The notes beneath the pieces are model-generated. The model saw only the letters and a list, made by a program, of their open reading frames with translations. It did not search any database and was not told where the DNA came from. Source: Rhodococcus qingshengii (GTDB lineage Bacteria; Actinomycetota; Actinomycetes; Mycobacteriales; Mycobacteriaceae). Taken from it: a stretch of DNA of 64,000 nt. The position numbers were made by a program, and so were the translations under genes. Positions 30,101-39,100 of the stretch are shown here, one piece after another; the stretch's first letter is position 1; each line of letters starts with the position of its first letter. The DNA is taken from the NCBI RefSeq assembly GCF_021025955.1, contig NZ_JAJNCL010000006.1, positions 186,001 through 250,000 of the forward strand, in the 5' to 3' direction.

Positions 30101-33100
30101 TCGCCTGCATCGATGCGGTGGAAAGCCGACGCAAGTTCCGGTACGAGGACGCGCCAGGAGACACCGTCGACCGCGAGGTGGTGGATCACCAGTAGCAACC
30201 GGCCGGTGTTGCGCACGCCGGCCAACCAGACGACACGGACCATCACACCCCTGCTGGGGTCCAGTTCTCGGCGTGCACCGCCCAGGGCGTCGACGATCGC
30301 CGCGTCGAACACTGCGGTGCCCGGCTCGGCCTCCACCTCGAGTACCTGGCAGATGTCCTCGGCTGCAACAGATCCAGGTTCGTCGACGACGAGCCCGCGC
30401 TCGTCACCGAGTTCGAGGCGCGCGCGAAGGATGTCGTGACGATCGAGTACGACTTGAAGCGCTGCGGTCAACTGCTCCACACTGTGGAGCCCTTGCGGCG
30501 CGTTGAGAAGGGTGGCCTGGGAGAACGAATCGAGCCCTTGGTGCTCGGCGCCGAGCCGGTCGAGCCACCACTGCGCTACCGGCAACAAGGGCACGTGGCC
30601 CACGCCGCCGCCGGGAAGTTCCTCGAGCACCTCGGGTTCGTCGTCCTTGGTCGACGCCAGCAATACCGCAAGACCGGCGACCGATTTCACCTCGAAGACG
30701 TCACGAGGGGTGAACACGAGTCCAGCGTCGCGGGCGCGGGCGACAAGCTGAATCGACATGATCGAATCGCCGCCCATCGAGAAGAACGAGTCGTCGACGC
30801 CCACCGATTCGACACCGAGGACGTCGACGAACAGGGCGGCCAGCGTGCGCTCGGTATCGGATTCGGCAGCCCGCGAGCGTGCCTGGGTTACCCGGAAGTC
30901 GGGAATCGGTAGTGCTCGACGATCGAGCTTTCCGTTGGCCGTCATCGGAAGTTCGTCGAGGACGACCACCACTGCGGGAACCATGTACGGAGCCAGCGCC
31001 GAACCCGCGAAGGCGATGACGGCCTCGGGATCCACAGTCTGAGCGTCGCTGGCAGGCACTACGTATCCGACGATCCGTGCGGCGCCTCCGTCGCGTTCGA
31101 GCGTTGTCACCACGGAATGTGCAACGCCGGGATAGCGAGCCAGAACTGCCTCGATCTCACCGAGTTCGATGCGGAATCCGCGAATCTTGACCTGGAAATC
31201 GCCACGACCCTGGTACTCGAGTTCTCCGTTCTTGTTCCACCGGGCGAGGTCGCCGGTGCGGTACATCCGCGTGCCGGCACCGACCGTGGGATTGGGTACG
31301 AACCGTTCGGCGGTGGTGCCCGCGCGGTTGCGGTAGCCGCGGGCGAGTCCGTCACCGCCGACGTACAACTCCCCCGTCACTCCGACCGGGACGCGGTGTA
31401 GGCGATTGTCGAGAACCCACGCGGTGATGCCTGTCGACGGCCGTCCGATGGTCACCCGATCGGTCGGTGACATCGGCTCGGTGATGCTGGCTACGACCGT
31501 CGATTCGGTCGGCCCGTAGGCATTGATCATGATTCGGTGATCACTGACCCAGGCAGCGACGAGATCGGGCGGGCAGACGTCGCCGCCGGTTCCGATGCAG
31601 ACCAACGCGTCCAGTCCGCTCGGATCGACCGTGGCAAGAGCGGCTGGGGTGATGAAGGCGTGAGTGACGTGTTGATCGGCGATCAGGCTCGTCAGTTCGG
31701 TTCCGCCGATGATGCTCGGTGGAGCAATGATCATCGTGGCCCCGGCACCGACCGCCATGAGGAGCTCGAGAATCGAGGCGTCGAAACTCGGTGAGCTGAA
31801 ATGCAGCGTGCGGGAGGTCGACTCGACTCCGAAGCGATTGCGCTCCTGCTCGGCGAGCGCCGAAAGCCCACGGTGGGTGACCATGACGCCTTTGGGGACG
31901 CCGGTGGAACCGGAGGTGTAGATGACATAGGCCGGATTGTCGAGAGATGCAGTTCCCAGCAGTTCCGAAGCCTCTATCCGGTGATCACCGATCTGTTCGA
32001 GGTCGGCCTGATCGAGCAAAATCGCGTCCGCCTCGTTCGGGACGACACCGGCATGCTCAGCGGTGGTGAGAACGACGCCCGATCCCGAGTCGTTGATCAT
32101 GTGGTGTACACGATCGACGGGATACGCCGGGTCGACGGGTACGAACGCGGCGCCGGTCCGAGCAACCGCCCAGATTGCCACCACGGATTCCAGTGAGCGC
32201 GGCAATGCCAGGGCGACAACGGATTCCGGTCCGGCTCCGCGGCTGATCAACAGTCTCGCAAGCCGGTTGGCGCGGCGGTCGAGTTCGGAGTACGTCAGAT
32301 GTCGGTCGCCGAAAACCAGCGCGGTTCTCTGCGGTTCGCCAATGTACCTCCGCTCGAGCAAGGTGGAGAAGTGAACCTGCTCGGGAAGTTCCGGTGCGGC
32401 GGTGCGGATCGTGTCGAGATCGCTCACGAGATCGATGTCGCCGACCGGTGTGTGCGGCGATTCGGTCACGGCATCCAGAATCCGAATCAGATACCGAGCA
32501 AAACCGTCGACGGTCGCCTCGTCGAAAAGCGCTCTCGCGTAGGTGAACCCGGCCTCGATGCCCGCCGGCTGACCGTCCTCGTCGAAAGTTTCGGCAAGAG
32601 TGAGTTGCAGATCGAAATTCGAGACGGCGGATTCGAGTTCTAGTACTTCGACGTCGAGATCCGTCAGACGAACGACTGGTCGAGTAGTGTTCTTGAACTC
32701 GAGCATCACCTGGAACAGCGGTGAATGCGACGTCGACCGCTCCGGAGCGAGCGCATCGACGACGCGCTCGAAGGGGACGTCTGCGTGAGCAAAGGCGTCG
32801 AGGTCGGTGCTGCGAACCCTGGCCAGGAGATCGGTGAAGGAGGCCGAGGGGTCCACGTCGGCGCGCAGGACCAATGTTCCGACGAACATGCCGACCATCG
32901 GATCGAGCAGGGCACTACCCCGCCCGGCGATCGGTGAGCCGATCGTTATGTCTTCCATGCCGGACAATCTGGCCAAGAGCGCTGCGTAGGCGGCGTGAAT
33001 CGCCATGAACATACTGCTTCGATGGTCGATCGCGGTTTCGCTCAGACGACGGTGGATGCCGGCATCGATGTCGAACCGGACGACGCCGCCCGAGAGGTCC

Positions 33101-36100
33101 TGTACACGCGGCCGCGGCCGATCTGCAGGGAGCGCAAGAAGCTCAGGCACACTTGCCAGCTGACGTGTCCAGTACTCGAGCTGACCGGCGAGCGTACTGT
33201 CCGGTTCGTCGATCCGACCGAGCGCCCGTTCCTGCCAGATCGCGAAGTCCGCGTACTGGACCGGGAGAGGAGCCCAGTCGGGGGTCTCACCTCGATGTCT
33301 GGCCGAATACGCGCTCATCACGTCGAACGCCAACGGTGCCATCGAGAATCCGTCGGCGCAGATGTGATGGACGACCACAGCCAGGACGTGATCTTCGGCG
33401 TCGACCTCGATCAGTTCGGCCCTGATCGGCGGGGCCTGCGTCACGTCGAAGCCCGTCGAGGTTACGCGCTCGATCTCGGTGAGTACCGCTTCGGCGTCTG
33501 CGCCGACAACCGACATCGTGCCCAACGCTTCACCGGGTTCCACGATCACCTGCGCCGGCACTCCCTCGATCATGGGAAACAACGTGCGCAGCGATTCGTG
33601 TCGAGCAAGTACGTCGGTGATCGCGCTCTCCAATGCGGCAACGTCCAACCGGCCTCTGAGTCTGATCGCTATGGCGACGTTGTATGCCGCGGACGTGACG
33701 TCGAATTGATTGACGAACCACATGCGCTTCTGTGCCAGCGACAGCGGAATCGACTGTGGCCTCGGCAACGCCTCGAGCGGAAGGACGGCCGGTCCCCCTC
33801 GCGCCGTGGCGCACTCGACCGCCAACTGAGCAACGGTCGGCGCGTCGAACAACTCTCTGATCGACAAGTTCAGCGACAGCAAATCGTTCACTCGCGCCAC
33901 GGCGCGGGCAGCGACGAGACTGTTCCCGCCGATCTCGAAGAAATTGTCGTGTACACCGACGGCACCGGATTCCAGGAGCTCTTCGAAGATCGACGCCAGC
34001 TGGGCTTCGACCGGCGTTCGCGGCGCAAGATACGTCTGCGAGCTGTCGAAGCTGGGCGCGGGCAGGGCCTTCCGATCGAGCTTGCCGGTCGAGCCGAGCG
34101 GGAACACGTCGAGGTCGATGACCACTGCCGGAACCATGTAGGCCGGGAGGAGGCCTCTCAACTCCGTGCGCAGGCTGTCCGTGTCGATCGAGTTCCCTGC
34201 TTCGGCGATGACGTAGCCGACGAGGCTGTCACCGACCACGTTGTCGTGATGGACGAGGGCAGCAGCTTGCGCGACACCTGTGAGCCTCAGCAAAGCTGCT
34301 TCGACCTCGGCGAGTTCGATGCGCTGGCCGCGGATCTTCACCTGGAAATCGCGTCGGCCGACGTAGTCGAGTAGCGCGTCGGCGCGCCATCGGACGACAT
34401 CGCCGGTTCGGTACATCCGTGTGCCCGCCGGGCCGTACGGATCTGCAACGAATCTGTCGGCGGTGAGGTCACTACGCCCCAGGTATCCGCGCGCCAGTTG
34501 TACTCCCGCCAGGTACAGCTCGCCGTGTACACCCACCGGGACGGGATGCAGCCGTCCGTCGAGGACGTAGAGCTTGGTGTTCCATACGGGCGCGCCGATC
34601 GGAACGGTGACGGTCATGTCGGGGGTGAATTCGGCGGCGCTCACGTCGACGGCAGCTTCCGTGGGTCCGTACAGGTTGAACAACCCCGCAGGACTCAGAC
34701 GAGTGAACGCCTCCGCTGTCGTGGGCGCAAGAGCTTCACCACTGCAGAACACCTGACGCAAGCTCTCGCACTGCTCGGGAGTCGCGACGGCGACGAATTC
34801 CGCGAGCATCGACGGTACGAAGTGCGCCGTCGTGACTCCCTTGTCGGCGATCAACGCCGACAGGTATCCAGGATCACGGTGCCCCTCCGGTTCCACGATC
34901 ACCAACTGCGCGCCGGTCTGCAGGGGCCAGAAGAGTTCCCACACCGAGACGTCGAATGTCACCGGAGTCTTGTGCAGCACCACGTCCGACGCGTGAAGCG
35001 GATACGCGTCCTGCATCCACAGAAGGCGATTGACGATCGAACGGTGCGATACGGCAACACCTTTCGGTCGACCGGTCGATCCCGACGTGAAGATCACGTA
35101 TGCAGCATTGTCCGCACGGAGGGGTCCGACCCGATCAGCGTCCGTGATCGGCGCCGTCGTGGACACCGGATGCTCGACATCGACATCGACGTCGACGATC
35201 GGCACCTCTGTGGGAAGGGCGCCACGGTCCTGGCGTCGGCTCAGCACGCAGATCGGTTCCGCGATGTCGAAGACGTAGGCGATGCGCTCGGCAGGATGAT
35301 CGGGGTCCACCGGGACGTACGCCGCACCGGCACGGATCACGGCGTGGACGGCGATGAGCAGTTCGGCCGACCGGCGAATCGACACCGCGACGCGCATGTC
35401 CGGGCCGACGCCGCGGCCGATGAGGGTTCTGGCAAGTTCACTCACCCTCGCGTCGAACTCCGCATACGTCAGTGTCCGCTCACCGAAGATCAGCGCGGCG
35501 CGCTCGGGTGTCCGGACTGCCTGCTCTGCCGACAGATCGGCCAGGGTGGTGATCGGTACTACGTGCTCGGTGGCGTTCCAACGCTCGAGGACCAGTTCTG
35601 CCTCACCCGGGGCTGTGAGGTCGACGTCGCCGACGACGGATTCCGGGTCGGCAGCTACCGCGTCGAGGAGCATCGTGAAGCGATCGGCGAGGCCCGACAT
35701 GGTGTCCGAGTCGAACAGTTGGCTGGCGTAGTTCAACTGGCCGTCGAGATGGTCGCCGCGGTCGGTGAGAATGACCTGAAGATCGAACTTTGCCGCACCC
35801 GTGGAGAGTTCGTCAACCGTGACGTCGAGCTCGGGCAAGGTGAGCTCGGTGGGAGCGGCGCCCTGCATCACCAGCATGACCTGGAACAGCGGCGCTTGGT
35901 TGCCTGCTAGGGATTCGACGAGTACGTCGTACGGCACTTCGGTGTGCTGCAAGGCCGCCACGTCGACGTCGCGCACGCGGGTGAGAACTTCGCCGAAGGT
36001 GAGTCCCCCGTCGAGAACCGTCCTCAGCACCACCGTGTTGACGAACATTCCGACGACGTCGTCGAGGGCTCGCTCGCTACGTCCGGCCACAGGGGTGCCG

Positions 36101-39100
36101 ATCGTGATGTCGTTCGCTCCACATTCTCGTCTGAGCAGGACGGCCAGCGCGGCGTGGATCACCATGAAGACGCTGACATCGTTGCGCGCCGCGATCTCGC
36201 CGACCCGGCGATACGTCGCGGAGTCGATGCGGAAATCGAGATCGTGACCGCGCAGTGAGACACCTGCCGGCCGCGGATGATCCATCGGTAGTTCCGCAAG
36301 CTCGCCGCGTTCGGTGAGCGTGTGCGACCAGAACCGCAACTGCTCGGCGAGTATCGAATCCGGATCGGACGCTTCGCCGAGCGCTCCGCGTTGCCATTCG
36401 CTGAAATCGCCGTACTGGACTTCGAGTGGCAGCCACGCCGGTACGCGTCCGCTCGCCCTCGAGGCGTACGCGACCATCACGTCACGGGCCAACGGCGCCA
36501 TGGACAGGCCGTCCGCGGCGATGTGGTGCACGACGAGGACCAAGGTGTGTTCGAGTTCGTTCACTTCGAGCAGAGTCGCGCGGATCGGCACCGATTCGCT
36601 GACGTCGAATCCCGTTCGCGCCAGTTCGCTCGCCCGCACCGCAGCCGCTGCGGCAGGTACGGTTTCCACCTCGAGGTGACCGAACACCTCATCCACGCCG
36701 AGAACGTGCTGTACCGGACCGCGAGCACTCTCGGGGAAAACAGTCCGCAAGACCTCATGCCGAACGATCACGTCCCGCAGGGCGGTGAACAGCGCATCGA
36801 CGTCGAGGGCGCCGGTCATTCTCACCGCGATCGGAATGTTGTATGCCGGTGAGTTCGGATCGAGTTGATTGGTCAGCCACATTCGTTGCTGCGCCAGAGA
36901 TACCGGTATCCGATCGGGGCGATCGATACGCGTCAGTGCAGGTGCTCGCGTATTCCGCGAGTCCGCCAGGTCGGCGCGGGCAGCCAGTGCCGAGACAGTC
37001 GGTGCCTCGAAGAGGTCGAGAACGCTCAGCGTCGTCCCGAGCGCTCCGTTGACCCGCGACACGACACGAGTCGCGATCAGCGAGTCACCACCGAGCTCGA
37101 AGAAGCTGTCGTCTGCTCCCGCCCGGGTGACGCCGAGCAGATCGCAGAACACCGCTGAAATCCGCTTCTCGGTCGAGGTCTCGGGTGCACGGTATTCGGC
37201 CGATCCGCCCGCCGAATCGATGTCCGGCAACGCCTTCCTGTCGATCTTTCCGGCCGGAGTCAAGGGAATGGAATCGAGTACGACAATCCGCGACGGAACC
37301 ATGTGAGCTGCCAACGAGGATCCGGCGTGGGCGATCAACTCGGAGTTGTCGATGTGTGTGCCCGCAGCCGCCGTGACGTACGCCGCCAACAGTGTTTCCC
37401 CGCTCGGGCCCGCAACTCCGGCGGTGACGGCCTGCGCGACGCTCGGATGGCGGCGCAGTACGTCGTCGATCTCACCGAGTTCGACGCGGAAACCGCGGAT
37501 CTTGATCTGGAAGTCGCTACGGCCGAGGTACTCCAGTTCACCGGCGCCGTTCCACCTCGCGAGGTCACCGGTGCGGTACATACGTTCTCCCGCAACACCG
37601 TTGGGGTCGGCAACAAATCGTTCGGCCGTGATCGTGGCACGCGCGTGGTATCCGCGCGCCAGGCCGATACCGCTCACGTAGAGCTCGCCGGCGACACCGA
37701 TGGGCACCGGTTGAAGCCGTGAATCCAAGAGGACGGCCGCGGCGCCGCGCATCGGCTTTCCGATGGTGACAGGAACATCGCTGCTCAGCGGTCCGGTCAG
37801 GGTGGCGACGACGGTGGTTTCGGTCGGTCCGTACGCGTTGAACATCGAGCGTCCGTGCGACCACTGATCGACCAGTGCGGGCGAGCAGGCGTCGCCGCCG
37901 GTCACGACCACCCGAAGATCCGGAAGGCCGGCGGGATCGACGGTTGCCAGCGCGGCCGGAGTGACGAAGGCATGTGTCACCCGGCCGACACGCATCACCT
38001 GGGCCAGTTCGTCGCCGCCGTACACCGTGGGTGGCGCGATCACCATCGTTGCTGCGCCGCCGAAGGCAAGGAGAAGTTCGAGGACCGAAGCGTCGAAGCT
38101 CGGCGAAGAGAAATGCAGTGTGCGATCTCCCGGTTCGACTCCGAACCGGGATCGCTCCTCGTCGGCGAAGCTGCTCAGCCCGCGGTGACTGACCACGACG
38201 CCTTTGGGGACACCGGTCGAGCCGGAGGTGTAGATCAGGTACGCCGGATCGTCGTAGCGCACGCGTGAACGACGCTCGGCATCGTCAACCGGTGCATCCG
38301 AGCAGTCGGCGTTCAATTCGTCGAGAAGAAGCCAATCCACCGAATCGGCGAGCCCGCCGTGGTGCTCCCCCACGCTGATTCCGACAACAGCTCCTGAATC
38401 GGTGAGCATGTGCCGAATACGGTCCTCGGGGTAGTGCGGATCTATCGGGAGAAAGGCTCCGCCCGCCTTGGCTACCGCCCACGTCGCGGTCACGGATTCG
38501 ATCGACCTCGACAATGCCAGGGCGACGTAGGTGCCGGGGCCAACTCCGCGGGCGATCAATTCGCGGGCGAGCTTGTTCGACTCGGCGTCGAGTTCCCGGT
38601 AGCTCACCCGACGATCGCCGACGACGAGCGCTGGGGCATCGGGGTCAGCTGCGGCGGCTCGCCGGAGGATGTCGGGGAGCGTCAGCGGGTCGGACGCGAC
38701 CTCTCCCCGTGCCGGTACCAGGGACTCACGCTCGAACTCGTCGAGGAGATCGATGTCTCCCATCGGCGTTTGCGGGGCTGCGGCTGCGCCGGAGAGAACC
38801 CTAACCAGTCTCGCGAGAAAACCTCGGACCGTGGCCTCGGCATAGTGCTGTGCGGAGTACGCCATCTCGAGGGCATTGGCGTCCGCGTGGACGTCGATCG
38901 CCACGTCGAGGCCGGCGATCGTCGTCTCTCGCGATCCGTCGTTGAGATGGACATGCAGTGCGGGCAGCTCGGGGACACCTGTCGCCGATCGGACCAGCAA
39001 CGTATCATGTTCTTGCGCAAGAGAACCCACGAATTCATTGAACGGCGCTGCCGGATCGACCTCGCAGCGTAGGGGCAAGATCCCCAGCTCGGTCCTCGTC